Positions 38,046-47,248 of a stretch of DNA of 64,000 bases are shown here, one piece after another. Within the stretch, counting starts at the first letter, position 1, and each line of letters begins with the position of its first letter. The stretch comes from an uncultured Gammaproteobacteria bacterium (lineage in GTDB: Bacteria > Pseudomonadota > Gammaproteobacteria > DRLM01): assembly GCA_947259075.1 (NCBI GenBank), contig CAMYKQ010000042.1, positions 1 to 64,000 on the forward strand, read 5' to 3'. The position numbers and the translations under genes were made by a program. The notes beneath the pieces were generated by a model. That model did no database searches, had not been told where the DNA came from, and was given only the letters and a program-made list of their open reading frames with translations.

Positions 38046-38486
38046 ATGTCGAAAATCAGCAGTGCAATCGCCGGTGCGGCCCTACTCGCCTTTACCAACC
38101 CACTTTTTGCGGCCAGTGCGGCAGAGGACGGCGCCAAGGTCTACATCATCGCCCCCGCCGAAGGCGCGACGGTCTCCAGCCCCGTGACTGTGCTTTTTGG
38201 TCTGCGCGGCATGGGGGTGGCGCCCGCGGGCGTGGATCAAGTAAACACCGGCCACCATCATTTGCTTATCAATGTCGACACACTGCCGCCGCTGGAGCAG
38301 CCTTTGCCGAAAGACGCGCAGCACCGCCATTTCGGCGGCGGGCAGACTGAAACCAGCTTGGACCTGCCGCCGGGCAAACACAGCCTGCAGCTCATCCTCG
38401 GCGATCACCAGCATATGCCGCATAATCCGCCGGTGATGTCCGAGAAAATCACCATCACCGTCGCGCCGGGTGAAGGCGATAAGTAA
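38046..38486 (+). CDS. DUF4399 periplasmic protein
   Basis: 146 aa with a signal peptide (cleavage near L-F-A-A at about 22). The mature domain is the compact beta-type DUF4399: V-Y-I-I-A-P-A-E-G-A-T-V, F-G-L-R-G-M-G-V-A-P-A-G, H-H-H-L-L-I-N-V, G-K-H-S-L-Q-L-I-L-G-D-H-Q-H, P-P-V-M-S-E-K-I-T-I-T-V. Several conserved His suggest metal or small-ligand binding, but function is unknown. ATG 38046 is preceded by AGGAGA; the frame opens upstream at 37986. Confidence 0.9.
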   Translation: MSKISSAIAGAALLAFTNPLFAASAAEDGAKVYIIAPAEGATVSSPVTVLFGLRGMGVAPAGVDQVNTGHHHLLINVDTLPPLEQPLPKDAQHRHFGGGQTETSLDLPPGKHSLQLILGDHQHMPHNPPVMSEKITITVAPGEGDK

Positions 38487-38555
38487 AGCGTCATCGCGCC
38501 GCGGAGGACTGACCTCCGCGGGCGGCCGTAGCCGCCACCCGCCGGGACAGCCGCC

Positions 38556-39998
38556 GTGCCTGTAAAACCGGTGCACGCCGCCGCGCATTACCTTGCAATC
38601 GATCAAGGCGGCCACGCCAGCCGAGCCCTGCTCTTCAGTGGCACCGGCACGCTGATCGCCAGCGCCGCCGTCCCCATACACACCCAGCATCTCGCGCCCC
38701 AGCAGGTGGAACATGATGCCGAGGAGATGATCGCCTCGCTGCGCAGCGCCATCGACGAAGCGCTCAGGCAAGCGGGAAATGCAACAACGGCCATCACCGC
38801 GGGCCTGGCCAGTCAACGTTCCAGTGTCGTGTGCTGGGACCGGCGCGACGGCCGCGCCCTCTCCCCCATCATCAGCTGGCAAGACCGGCGCATGGCCGGT
38901 TGGCTGCAACATTTCACTCAAGCTGAAGCCGATATTCAAAGCCGCACCGGATTAGTTCTCTCACCCCATTACGGTGCCAGCAAATTGCGCTGGTGCTTGG
39001 ATCACCTGCCCGCGGTGCAGGACGCGTTCAAACTAGGGCGCTTGGCCTGCGGCCCCATGGCCAGTTTTTTAGTGGCGCGTTTGACGCGGGAAGCTCAGTC
39101 CCTCGCCGATCCCGCCAACGCCTCGCGCACCTTGTTGTTCAATCTGGACACGGCGGATTGGGACGCCTCGCTATTGCAGCTGTTCGGCATTCCCGCCACC
39201 GTCTTGCCCCGCTGCGTGCCCAGCCGTCACCGCTACGGCCACATCGGCACGGCGCGAGGCCCGCTGCCACTCAAGATCGTCACCGGCGATCAAGCGGCGG
39301 CCCTCTTCGGCTTCGGCGCACCCCGCACGGACAGCGCCTACGTCAATCTCGGCACGGGCGCCTTCGTGCAACGGCCCGTGTCGGCGCGGCCGCCGGCATC
39401 ACGCCTGCTCACCAGCCTCGCCTACGCACAGGGTGCAAGCCGCACCTATGTTTTAGAAGGCACGATCAACGGCGCGGGCAGCGCGCTGAGCTGGGCCTGC
39501 GCCCAACTCCAGATGCCTGAGGCCGGGGCACTCGCGAATCTGCCGCACTGGCTGCGCGACGAAACCTCGCCCCCGCTGTTTATCAATAGCGTCTCTGGAC
39601 TGGGCAGCCCTTATTGGCGGCCTCAGCTAGAACCCTATTTTATCGGCGAAGGCAGCGTAGCCGCCAAGCTGGTGGCGGTGATCGAGAGCATCGTATTTTT
39701 AATACAAGCGAATCTGGATGCAATGACGGCGACTACCGGCACGGCGTCTCAAACCCTCGTGCTCAGCGGCGGCCTGGCGCAATTGGACGGGCTCTGCCAA
39801 GCCCTGGCCGATCTCAGCGGGGCAGGGGTATGCAGACCGGCCGAGCGCGAAGCCAGCGCCCGCGGCTTGGCCTTTCTCACGGCTGACCGCCCCGTTGCCT
39901 TTGAAAGACGTGATGCTGACCCGTCTTTCATCCCGGCAGCCAGACCTGAGCTCACTTCACGTTACCGCCTTTGGTGTGATGCCTTGGCGCAAGCTTAG
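38556..39998 (+). CDS. FGGY-family carbohydrate kinase (glycerol-kinase-like)
   Basis: 480 aa from GTG 38556. N-terminal FGGY fold: A-I-D-Q-G-G-H-A-S-R-A-L-L-F (phosphate-1 loop), S-Q-R-S-S-V-V-C-W-D, I-S-W-Q-D-R-R-M. C-terminal fold: Y-V-N-L-G-T-G-A-F-V, G-T-I-N-G-A-G-S-A-L-S-W, F-I-N-S-V-S-G-L-G-S-P-Y-W and the adenosine motif L-V-L-S-G-G-L-A. S-W-Q-D-R-R resembles glycerol kinase, and the neighbours (GDPD, GlpD-like) also favour glycerol, but the P-Y-W region does not settle the substrate. Confidence 0.85.
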   Translation: MPVKPVHAAAHYLAIDQGGHASRALLFSGTGTLIASAAVPIHTQHLAPQQVEHDAEEMIASLRSAIDEALRQAGNATTAITAGLASQRSSVVCWDRRDGRALSPIISWQDRRMAGWLQHFTQAEADIQSRTGLVLSPHYGASKLRWCLDHLPAVQDAFKLGRLACGPMASFLVARLTREAQSLADPANASRTLLFNLDTADWDASLLQLFGIPATVLPRCVPSRHRYGHIGTARGPLPLKIVTGDQAAALFGFGAPRTDSAYVNLGTGAFVQRPVSARPPASRLLTSLAYAQGASRTYVLEGTINGAGSALSWACAQLQMPEAGALANLPHWLRDETSPPLFINSVSGLGSPYWRPQLEPYFIGEGSVAAKLVAVIESIVFLIQANLDAMTATTGTASQTLVLSGGLAQLDGLCQALADLSGAGVCRPAEREASARGLAFLTADRPVAFERRDADPSFIPAARPELTSRYRLWCDALAQA

Positions 39999-40115
39999 CC
40001 GGGTATCCGCGCTCATTTTCAAAAATTAATTGTATTAATGCGTATTAATAGATTGCCAACCTGCTGGGATAAGGTTACATTTTTCGCGGGTCGCCTTAGG
40101 AGAAAGGACAGCGGC

Positions 40116-40874
40116 ATGGATATACCGCAGCTTGTTGCCCATCGGGGATATCCCCGCCGTTACCCGGAAAACACCCTGGAAAGCATCACTGCGGCCATCA
40201 AAGCGGGCGCTCGCTACGTAGAGTTCGATGTGCAAATGACCGCCGACGGCGTGCCCGTGCTCCTGCACGATGAAAGCCTGATGCGCACCACCGGCACCCG
40301 CGGCCGCATCGTCAACACCAAGCTGGAAAAACTCGCCGAGCTGTCCGCCAACGAACCGAAGCGCTTCGGCAAGCGTTATCGCGGCATGACCATCCCCACA
40401 CTTGCGGCGGCCGTGGAGTTATTCCGCCAGCACCCGCACGTGACTCCCTTCGTGGAAATCAAAGAAGAAAGCCTGGAGGCCCACGGCCGCGAAAAGATCG
40501 TGAAAACCATCATCAGCTTGCTGGAACCGTTGAAATCACGTTATGTGATCATTTCCTACGACGCGCTCACGCTGCGCACCGCCCGCGCCATGGGCGCCAG
40601 ACAAGTCGGCTGGGTGATGAAGGCTTGGAATGAAGAATCACGCAGCAAAGCCACCGAACTCGTACCCGATTATCTCATTTGCAATTACACCAAATTGCCG
40701 AAGAACACCGATGAGCCGCTGTGGTTCGGCCCGTGGAAATGGATGTTTTACGAGGTCACCCAAACCCGCCTGGCGCTGCAATTGGGCAAGCGTGGCGCCG
40801 ATCTGATCGAAACCATGGCGATAGGTGAAATGCTCAAAAACCCGCATCTCAGGCGCGGGGCGGCTATTGGCTGA
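40116..40874 (+). CDS. Glycerophosphodiester phosphodiesterase
   Basis: 252 aa. Hydrolyses glycerophosphodiesters to sn-glycerol-3-phosphate and an alcohol. GDPD motifs: V-A-H-R-G-Y near the N-terminus with P-E-N-T-L-E-S, the metal site E-F-D-V-Q-M-T-A-D-G-V-P-V-L-L-H-D, P-F-V-E-I-K-E-E, and T-M-A-I-G-E-M near the end. No signal peptide, so UgpQ-like and cytosolic. ATG 40116 has AGGAGA upstream. Its end overlaps the GlpD-like gene. Confidence 0.92.
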   Translation: MDIPQLVAHRGYPRRYPENTLESITAAIKAGARYVEFDVQMTADGVPVLLHDESLMRTTGTRGRIVNTKLEKLAELSANEPKRFGKRYRGMTIPTLAAAVELFRQHPHVTPFVEIKEESLEAHGREKIVKTIISLLEPLKSRYVIISYDALTLRTARAMGARQVGWVMKAWNEESRSKATELVPDYLICNYTKLPKNTDEPLWFGPWKWMFYEVTQTRLALQLGKRGADLIETMAIGEMLKNPHLRRGAAIG

Positions 40875-42042
40875 GGTCTATGACCTCACCGTTATCGGCG
40901 GCGGAATTCATGGCGCGGGGGTCGCCCAAGCCGCCGCCGCGCACGGTTATTCCGTATTAGTGCTGGAGCAAACCGCCCTCGCGGCGGGCACCTCCAGCCG
41001 CTCCAGCAAACTCATCCACGGCGGCCTGCGTTATCTTGAGAGCGGCCAGTTCGGCTTGGTGCGCGAGTGCCTGCGGGAGCGCGCCCTGTTATTGCAACTG
41101 GCCCCCGGACTGGTGCGGATGCAAGCGTTTTATCTGCCGCTGTATCACGACACCCGCCGCGACGCCTGGCAGATCCGCGCGGGCTTGAGCCTCTACGCCC
41201 TGTTCTCCGGTTTGGGCAGAGACACCCTGTTTCGCAAACTGCCGCGCCGCGAATGGGAGAGACTGGACGGCTTGAATACCGATGGCTTGCACGCGGTGTT
41301 CCGCTATCCCGACGCCCAAACCGACGACGCCGCCCTCACCCGCGCGGTGATGCACTCGGCGCAAACTTTGGGCGCGGCGTTAAAAATGCCCGCCACCCTG
41401 ACCCGGGCCGAATGCGGTGAACACGGCGTCACCGTGCATTATGACGACGGCCAGCCCCGCAGCTGTCAAACCCGGGTCTTAGTCAACGCGGCGGGGCCTT
41501 GGGTCAATCAGGTCTTGGCGCGCGTCAGCCCCACGCCGCCCCAATGCGCGGTGGACTTGGTGCAAGGCACGCATATCTTGGTGCCGGGCGCGCTGCAACG
41601 CGGCATTTATTACATCGAGGCGCCGAGTGACCGCCGCGCGGTGTTCGTCATGCCCTGGCGTGATAATACCCTCGTCGGCACCACCGAAACCCTTTATCAC
41701 GGCGACCCGTCGGCGGTGCGGCCACGGCCGGAAGACATCACCTATTTGCGGGAGACCCTCTGTCATTATTTCCCGCAACATCGCCACGATGAGCCGCGCA
41801 TCCTCGACAGCTTCGCGGGCCTGCGGGTGCTGCCCGCCCGCCCCGGCACGCCCTTCAGCCGCTCGCGGGAAACTATATTATTCACCGACCGCGAACAGCA
41901 GCCGCGCGTACTCACCATCTACGGCGGCAAACTCACCGCCTACCGCGCCACCGCCGAGGCGGTGCTGGCGCGGCTGCGCGCCTCCCTGCCCGGCAAAACG
42001 CCAGTGGCGGATACGCGCGCACTGCCTTTGCACCCCGTATAA
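40867..42042 (+). CDS. GlpD-like FAD-dependent glycerol-3-phosphate dehydrogenase, short form
   Basis: 391 aa from a proposed TTG 40867 that overlaps the GDPD stop by 8 nt, with a GGGGCGG stretch upstream; ATG 40825 is the only in-frame ATG and lies deep in the GDPD gene. Rossmann motif D-L-T-V-I-G-G-G-I-H-G-A-G-V-A-Q-A-A, S-S-R-S-S-K-L-I-H-G-G-L-R-Y-L-E, V-N-A-A-G-P-W-V and T-I-Y-G-G-K-L-T-A-Y-R. It stops right after the FAD domain, about 100 residues short of E. coli GlpD, so the C-terminal helical domain is missing. It would oxidise glycerol-3-phosphate to DHAP at the membrane. Confidence 0.85.
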   Translation: MAEVYDLTVIGGGIHGAGVAQAAAAHGYSVLVLEQTALAAGTSSRSSKLIHGGLRYLESGQFGLVRECLRERALLLQLAPGLVRMQAFYLPLYHDTRRDAWQIRAGLSLYALFSGLGRDTLFRKLPRREWERLDGLNTDGLHAVFRYPDAQTDDAALTRAVMHSAQTLGAALKMPATLTRAECGEHGVTVHYDDGQPRSCQTRVLVNAAGPWVNQVLARVSPTPPQCAVDLVQGTHILVPGALQRGIYYIEAPSDRRAVFVMPWRDNTLVGTTETLYHGDPSAVRPRPEDITYLRETLCHYFPQHRHDEPRILDSFAGLRVLPARPGTPFSRSRETILFTDREQQPRVLTIYGGKLTAYRATAEAVLARLRASLPGKTPVADTRALPLHPV

Positions 42043-42114
42043 TCCGCGGCCGCAGTTGGTTTGGCGCGGTGAAGCCGCTAACATGAGCGGCTTTCGCCCC
42101 AACACGAGATCACC

Positions 42115-44088
42115 ATGAAAAGCCTGTGGAACGATAACGAAGCCGCCCAATTCAATGACGAACTGGGGCTGCGGGTCTACACCTCGCGCCTGCTCGGCCG
42201 CGACCCCGCGCTGGTGTTGCATGGCGGCGGCAACACCTCGGTGAAGATCACCGAAAAAAACATCCTCGGCGAGGAAGAAGAGATCCTCTACGTCAAAGGC
42301 AGCGGCTGGGATTTAGAACGCATCGACCGACCCGGTTTCGCCCCGGTGCGCATGACCCACCTGCTGGCCCTGGCCCGCCTCGAACAGCTGTCTGATCCGC
42401 AGATGGTGAACGAACTGAAAACGCATACCACGCTCGCCAGCGCCCCCACGCCCTCGGTGGAAGCCATCCTGCATGCCGTGCTGCCGCATAAATACGTGGA
42501 TCACACCCACGCCGATGCCATCGTCACCATCACCAACACGGCCAACGGTCTCGAACGCATCCAAGAAATTTACGGCGGCAGCGTGGTCATCATCCCCTAC
42601 ATCATGCCTGGTTTCGATCTGGCGCGGGACTGCGCTTTGCGCTTCGCCCGCGATGCCGGGCCGGATACCGTGGGCATGGTGTTATTGAATCACGGCATTT
42701 TCTCCTTCGGCGCCACGGCGCGCGAAGCCTACGAACGCATGATTGACTTGGTGAACCGCGCCGAAGCCTATCTGCAACGGCAAAACGCGTGGACGCTGCC
42801 GCGCCCCGCGCCCGCGCATGCAAGCGCCGCCGCGCGCCGCGAACGCGCGGCGTTGCGCCGTACACTCTGCGATCATGCGGGCGCGCCGCTGATTGTGAGC
42901 TGGCAGGACGACGCGAAAAGCCACGCCTTCGCGCAACACCCGCACGTGCAACGCATCGCCCAGCAAGGCCCAGCGACGCCGGACCATGTGATCCGCACCA
43001 AACGCCTGCCCCTGCTCGGCCGCGATGTCGCGAAGTATGTCGCCGATTACCGCGATTATTTCGCCCAACACGCGGCCCAGGCCCGCGCACCCAAAACCAT
43101 GCTCGACCCCACCCCGCGCGTCATCCTCGACGGCGACTGGGGTCTGGCCGCGGTAGGCCGCAGCGCGAAGGATGCCGCCATCGTCCGCGACATTTACGAT
43201 CACACCATTGACGTTATCTTGCGCGCCGAGGCCTTGGGCGGCTACCGCGCCCTCTCGCCGCGGGATTTATTCGACATGGAATATTGGGACTTGGAACAGG
43301 CCAAGCTGCGCCAAGGCGGCAAACCCCCCATGTTCACCGGCGAGGTGGCCGTCGTTACCGGCGCGGCCTCCGGCATCGGTAAGGCCTGCGTGGAATCCTT
43401 GCTGGCGCGCGGCGCCGCGGTGGTGGGACTCGACCTTGCCGCCGCCATTACCGGCCTCAGCGACAAACCGGGCTATCACGGCATCCAATGCGACATCACC
43501 GACGCGGCGAAATTGAACGCGGCGCTGGAGACCGCCGTCGCCGCCTGCGGCGGGCTGGATATGTTAATCCTCAACGCCGGTGTCTTTCCCGCGGGTTGCC
43601 GTATTGAAGCGCTTGCCGATGCCGAGTGGCGGCGAGTGATGCAGGTGAATCTCGACGCCAATCTCAGCTTGCTGCGTGAAACCCACCCGCTGCTCAAATG
43701 CGCGCCGCGCGGCGGCCGCGTGGTGTTCATCGGTTCGAAAAATGTGCCCGCCCCCGGCCCCGGCGCCGCGGCCTATTCCGCCTCCAAGGCCGCGCTCAAT
43801 CAATTGGCGCGCGTCGCGGCCCTTGAGTGGGGCGGTGATGGCATCCGCATTAACACCCTGCATCCCAACGCGGTGTTCGACACCGGGTTGTGGACCGACG
43901 ACGTGTTACGCGCCCGCGCCGCGCATTACGGTTTGAGCGTGGACGCATACAAAACCAATAACGTACTCAAAGTGGAAGTCAGCAGCCGCGACGTCGCCGA
44001 ACTGGCGGCGGAGATGTGCGGCCCGCTGTTCGCCAAAACCACCGGCGCGCAATTGCCGGTGGACGGGGGTAATGACCGGGTGATTTAA
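42115..44088 (+). CDS. Bifunctional class II aldolase / short-chain dehydrogenase
   Basis: 657 aa fusion of the YuxG/RhaD-like type. The N-terminal class II aldolase domain (about 1-260) has H-G-G-G-N-T-S-V-K, the zinc-site D-H-T-H-A-D-A-I and L-N-H-G-I-F-S-F-G. The C-terminal SDR (about 405-657) has V-T-G-A-A-S-G-I-G-K-A, L-N-A-G-V-F, catalytic Y-S-A-S-K and the C-terminal P-V-D-G-G-N. Relatives split or oxidise rhamnulose-type sugar phosphates and lactaldehyde. With the kinase and glycerol-3-phosphate genes upstream, a 3-carbon product entering via DHAP is plausible, but the sugar is not identifiable. Confidence 0.9.
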   Translation: MKSLWNDNEAAQFNDELGLRVYTSRLLGRDPALVLHGGGNTSVKITEKNILGEEEEILYVKGSGWDLERIDRPGFAPVRMTHLLALARLEQLSDPQMVNELKTHTTLASAPTPSVEAILHAVLPHKYVDHTHADAIVTITNTANGLERIQEIYGGSVVIIPYIMPGFDLARDCALRFARDAGPDTVGMVLLNHGIFSFGATAREAYERMIDLVNRAEAYLQRQNAWTLPRPAPAHASAAARRERAALRRTLCDHAGAPLIVSWQDDAKSHAFAQHPHVQRIAQQGPATPDHVIRTKRLPLLGRDVAKYVADYRDYFAQHAAQARAPKTMLDPTPRVILDGDWGLAAVGRSAKDAAIVRDIYDHTIDVILRAEALGGYRALSPRDLFDMEYWDLEQAKLRQGGKPPMFTGEVAVVTGAASGIGKACVESLLARGAAVVGLDLAAAITGLSDKPGYHGIQCDITDAAKLNAALETAVAACGGLDMLILNAGVFPAGCRIEALADAEWRRVMQVNLDANLSLLRETHPLLKCAPRGGRVVFIGSKNVPAPGPGAAAYSASKAALNQLARVAALEWGGDGIRINTLHPNAVFDTGLWTDDVLRARAAHYGLSVDAYKTNNVLKVEVSSRDVAELAAEMCGPLFAKTTGAQLPVDGGNDRVI

Positions 44089-44115
44089 ACCCGTACGCCG
44101 CGATTTCCCCCACGC

Positions 44116-44146
44116 AAAAAAAAGCGGGGTACCTTTCGGTACCCCG
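44116..44146 (-). terminator. Intrinsic terminator, minus strand
   Basis: A 9-bp stem CGGGGTACC/GGTACCCCG with tetraloop-sized loop (44125-44146). Read on the minus strand it is followed by eight T (plus-strand A 44116-44123). It would end minus-strand transcription coming from the 13-codon ORF and/or the DUF488 gene. Read on the plus strand it lacks a T-run. Confidence 0.8.
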
Positions 44147-44189
44147 TCAATCAGGGAGAGGGATTAACGTGACTCAATAAGACGGGGGT

Positions 44190-44231
44190 CTAGCTTGAAT
44201 CACATTTAATACATTGCACACCCCATGCCAT
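44190..44231 (-). CDS. Possible 13-residue peptide with C-x-x-C (stand-alone or leader)
   Basis: ATG 44231 to TAG 44190 encodes M-A-W-G-V-Q-C-I-K-C-D-S-S. An AGAGAGG ribosome binding site lies 5-6 nt upstream, and the strong terminator follows 44 nt after the stop. The DNA between the ORF and DUF488 is locally AT-rich, with a TTTAAT -10-like box but no clear -35. It may be the last cistron of the DUF488 transcript, an independent short mRNA, or an sRNA with a chance ORF. The rest of the 44089-44401 gap holds nothing else I can support. Confidence 0.35.
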   Translation of the reverse strand: MAWGVQCIKCDSS

Positions 44232-44401
44232 CTATTCCTCTCTATTAAATACAATCAGTTAAAATTTTCGCCCACGCTTTATTGGCGCTGAATAGCGACG
44301 CTTGCACCAGAATCGACGCATTACTGGCGCGCATGGGGCGACAACACCGCCTCGCCAACCGTTGACACCGGCATCGCCATTAAGCCCGGCATGGCGCGCT
44401 G

Positions 44402-44968
44402 CTAGAGATTGAGCCCCAATTGCTGCTGTGCGCCAAGATCGTAAACCAAACCGCTCGCCGCGGGCCGCGCCGTGGCGCTGAGGCGGTGCGGCACGGCGGT
44501 GTCCGCCGCGAGCAGATGAATGACCGGCACCTTTTCATGAGTCAGATGATCGGCGAGCAATGAACGATGACAGTTTTGCGGTAAACGTTCCGCGCACATG
44601 ATGGCGGTGGGCAGACGGCGCGCGTGCTGCAATAAAACCCGCACCCCATCGCGAAACAGGGGGGAGTCCATGTGCTCGGCGTAGGCACGCAGACTTTGCG
44701 AGGACAGCGCAATATGCGGTGAGACCGCGCCGCTTTTACGCATGCCGCCCAAACTGGGGCCAAGCCAAAGATAATCAATATCCAGCCCGCGCAGTAAAGG
44801 GACTAGGGTGACGCGAGAAAATTGCGGGTAACGGCGGGACACGGGCTGCGCCCGCACATCGGCAAGACAACGAACGCCATAGGCGTCGAGCATTTCTAAA
44901 AAATCCGTCGCCGTGCGGTCACTGTGTCCCACGGAATAAAGTGGATAAGGATAATCGCCGCTCGTCAT
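44402..44968 (-). CDS. DUF488 family protein
   Basis: 188 aa from ATG 44968 (GGGAGA upstream; the frame opens at 44998). Conserved Y-S-V-G-H-S-D-R, C-L-A-D-V-R-A-Q-P-V-S-R-R-Y-P-Q-F and the Cys-containing C-A-E-R-L-P-Q-N-C-H-R-S-L-L-A-D-H-L typical of DUF488 (the E-x-x-P-x-x-C-H-R box). Function of the family is unknown. Confidence 0.9.
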   Translation of the reverse strand: MTSGDYPYPLYSVGHSDRTATDFLEMLDAYGVRCLADVRAQPVSRRYPQFSRVTLVPLLRGLDIDYLWLGPSLGGMRKSGAVSPHIALSSQSLRAYAEHMDSPLFRDGVRVLLQHARRLPTAIMCAERLPQNCHRSLLADHLTHEKVPVIHLLAADTAVPHRLSATARPAASGLVYDLGAQQQLGLNL

Positions 44969-45029
44969 GGTTGCGTCTCCCGCGAACACGGCCGCCATGA
45001 CAGCACGACGCCGCCGCAGATAGCGAATA

Positions 45030-46781
45030 TTAATGGGCTATTGATGTTGAATCACCGCCTAATTCGCGCACATATGCCCAAGGGGCGGGTTCTGACAACA
45101 AAACCGTCATCGAATCGGCGGGCAAGGCTTGGCTGAAAAGAAAACCTTGCGCGCCGTCGCAGCCATGCGCGTACAGCGTCGTCAACTGCTCGGTGGTCTC
45201 CACGGATTTGGCGACCACTTGCGACGCCATGTGGTGTCCCACGGCGATGATCGCATCGACCACCGCCATATTCTCAACACCGTCTTTCACTTCATTGATT
45301 AAAGCCCGGTCAATCTTGAGGGTATCGACTTGCAAACGATGCAAGCAGCGTAATGATGAGGCGCTGCTGCCAAAATCATCCACCACGAGTCTGATTCCCA
45401 TTTGTTTTAAGACGAACAGCGAGCTCACCGCCGCGGTATCACCATCGCGCAACAGACTCTCGGCGACCTCCAGCTCCAACAAGGCGGGCGGCAACCCGGT
45501 GTATTGCAAAATATCCTCGATCTCGGCGGTTAATCGCGGATTTTTTAATTCGCGCGCCGAAAGATTGACCGCGACCCGTAACGGCGCGGCGCCTTGCCGC
45601 TGCCAATTCAAAAGCTGCGTGCATACCGAACGCAACAACCATTGACCCATCAAGATGATTTGACCACTCTCTTCCTGCTGATTCAGAAAACGCGCCGGGG
45701 AAAGCAAACCCAGCGTGGGATGCCGCCAGCGGATCAAGGCCTCCAGGCTCACCACCTCACCAGTGCGCAAATCCACTTGGGGTTGATAGTGAATTTCAAA
45801 TTCATCGCGCGTCAAGGCATGCCGCAAGGAGTTAGCCATGCTGCCACGGCCGGTAATATTGGAATTAACCGACTCCGTGAAAAATTGAAAACTATTCCGC
45901 CCCCTGGCCTTCACGCGGTACATGGCATTGTCGGCCGCGCGTATCAATGCCTGCGGCTCGGCCGCGTTGGCCGGGTAGACCGCAATGCCGATGCTGGTCG
46001 TCACCGTCACTTGATGCTGCCCTAATTTGAACGGCGCCCCCATCTGCGCCAGCACTTTCTCCGCCACTGGCGCGGCATCCTCGGGCCGGGCGATACCCTC
46101 CAAGATCACCGTAAATTCGTCACCCCCCAAGCGCGCTACCGTGTCTTGCGCCCTCACCGCCGTCCTGATACGCGCACCCGCCGCCTTGAGTAATTGATCG
46201 CCGTAATCATGGCCCAAGGTGTCATTAATGAATTTAAAACGGTCAAGATCGATGAACATCAACGCCACTACCGTATTGGTGCGTTCGGCCCGCTTGAGCG
46301 CGCCTTCGAGCCTGTCCTTGAATAAAATCCGGTTTGGCAATTCAGTGAGCTGATCGTACTGAGCAAGATACGTCAATTTAGCCTGCCGCTCCTTGCGCTC
46401 GATGGCATACCACAAAGCGCGGCAGAGCAGATGGCCATCACCTTGCCCTTTAATTAGATAATCCTGCGCGCCGGTTTGAACCGCCTGCAAGGCGATATTC
46501 TGATCGTTAACCCCCGTCAGCACCACGATGGGCAATTCCGGCCGCGCCGTTTGCAGATGATTGACCGTGCATAAGCCATGGGCATCGGGCAAAGTCAAAT
46601 CCACCAATACTACGTCATATTTCACGTCGGCGAGATGCTGAAGGGCGTCATTCAAGCGTTCCACATGAGTGAGAATGAATACATCGTTATTGGCTTCGCG
46701 CAGCATCTCCTGTACCAGACGCGCATCACCGAGATTGTCCTCCACCAGCAACACCTTCACTGCCGACTTATTCATGCTCAC
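45030..46781 (-). CDS. Response regulator with GGDEF and EAL domains
   Basis: 583 aa. REC domain (1-125) with phospho-Asp in D-V-V-L-V-D-L-T-L-P-D and K in Y-L-I-K. GGDEF domain (about 140-300) with intact R-L-G-G-D-E-F and an R-A-Q-D inhibitory site exactly five residues before it. EAL domain (about 320-570) with S-L-E-A-L-I-R-W, N-L-S, L-E-L-E-V-A-E-S, V-D-D-F-G-S, L-K-I-D and S-V-E-T. Key residues of both catalytic domains are present, so it may make and degrade c-di-GMP. It is downstream of the REC and histidine kinase genes and is a likely output of that kinase. Confidence 0.93.
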   Translation of the reverse strand: MSMNKSAVKVLLVEDNLGDARLVQEMLREANNDVFILTHVERLNDALQHLADVKYDVVLVDLTLPDAHGLCTVNHLQTARPELPIVVLTGVNDQNIALQAVQTGAQDYLIKGQGDGHLLCRALWYAIERKERQAKLTYLAQYDQLTELPNRILFKDRLEGALKRAERTNTVVALMFIDLDRFKFINDTLGHDYGDQLLKAAGARIRTAVRAQDTVARLGGDEFTVILEGIARPEDAAPVAEKVLAQMGAPFKLGQHQVTVTTSIGIAVYPANAAEPQALIRAADNAMYRVKARGRNSFQFFTESVNSNITGRGSMANSLRHALTRDEFEIHYQPQVDLRTGEVVSLEALIRWRHPTLGLLSPARFLNQQEESGQIILMGQWLLRSVCTQLLNWQRQGAAPLRVAVNLSARELKNPRLTAEIEDILQYTGLPPALLELEVAESLLRDGDTAAVSSLFVLKQMGIRLVVDDFGSSASSLRCLHRLQVDTLKIDRALINEVKDGVENMAVVDAIIAVGHHMASQVVAKSVETTEQLTTLYAHGCDGAQGFLFSQALPADSMTVLLSEPAPWAYVRELGGDSTSIAH

Positions 46782-46828
46782 CCCTCTTCATCAATACGAT
46801 GATCCCAGAATTGAACAGGCCATCCCCA

Positions 46829-47248
46829 TCAGGTCGGCAACTTGACCATGGTTAACCAGAAATCCTCTATCGCTCGTACAATTTGAATAAACCGGTCCAG
46901 GTCCACGGGTTTGGTGATAAAACAATTGGCGTGAAGGTTATAACTTTTAATGATGTCTTCTTCCGCCTTGGAGGTGGTGAGCACCACCACGGGAATGCGT
47001 TTGAGCGCCTCGTCTTCCTTGATTTCTTTTAAGACCTCGCGGCCATCCATACGTGGCAGGTTAAGGTCCAGCAATATCAAGTCGGGCCGTGGCGCATCCG
47101 CGTAGTGTCCATCGCGGCGCAGAAAACGCATGGCCTCGACACCGTCGCTCACCACGCTTAAATTGTTCCGCAATTTATTATCCTTTAACGCTTCTTGCGT
47201 CAGGCGGACATCACCTGGGTTATCCTCCACTAGCAGTATTTCAATCAT
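46829..47248 (-). CDS. Single-domain response regulator (Rcp1-like)
   Basis: 139 aa, one REC domain. Acidic pocket E-D-N near the N-terminus ([13 protein letters not shown]), phospho-acceptor in [16 protein letters not shown] and K in F-I-T-K-P-V-D. The N-P-G-D-V-R-L-T and L-N-L-P-R-M-D-G style is that of regulators paired with phytochrome-type kinases. Its start overlaps the kinase gene by 8 nt. Confidence 0.93.
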   Translation of the reverse strand: MIEILLVEDNPGDVRLTQEALKDNKLRNNLSVVSDGVEAMRFLRRDGHYADAPRPDLILLDLNLPRMDGREVLKEIKEDEALKRIPVVVLTTSKAEEDIIKSYNLHANCFITKPVDLDRFIQIVRAIEDFWLTMVKLPT

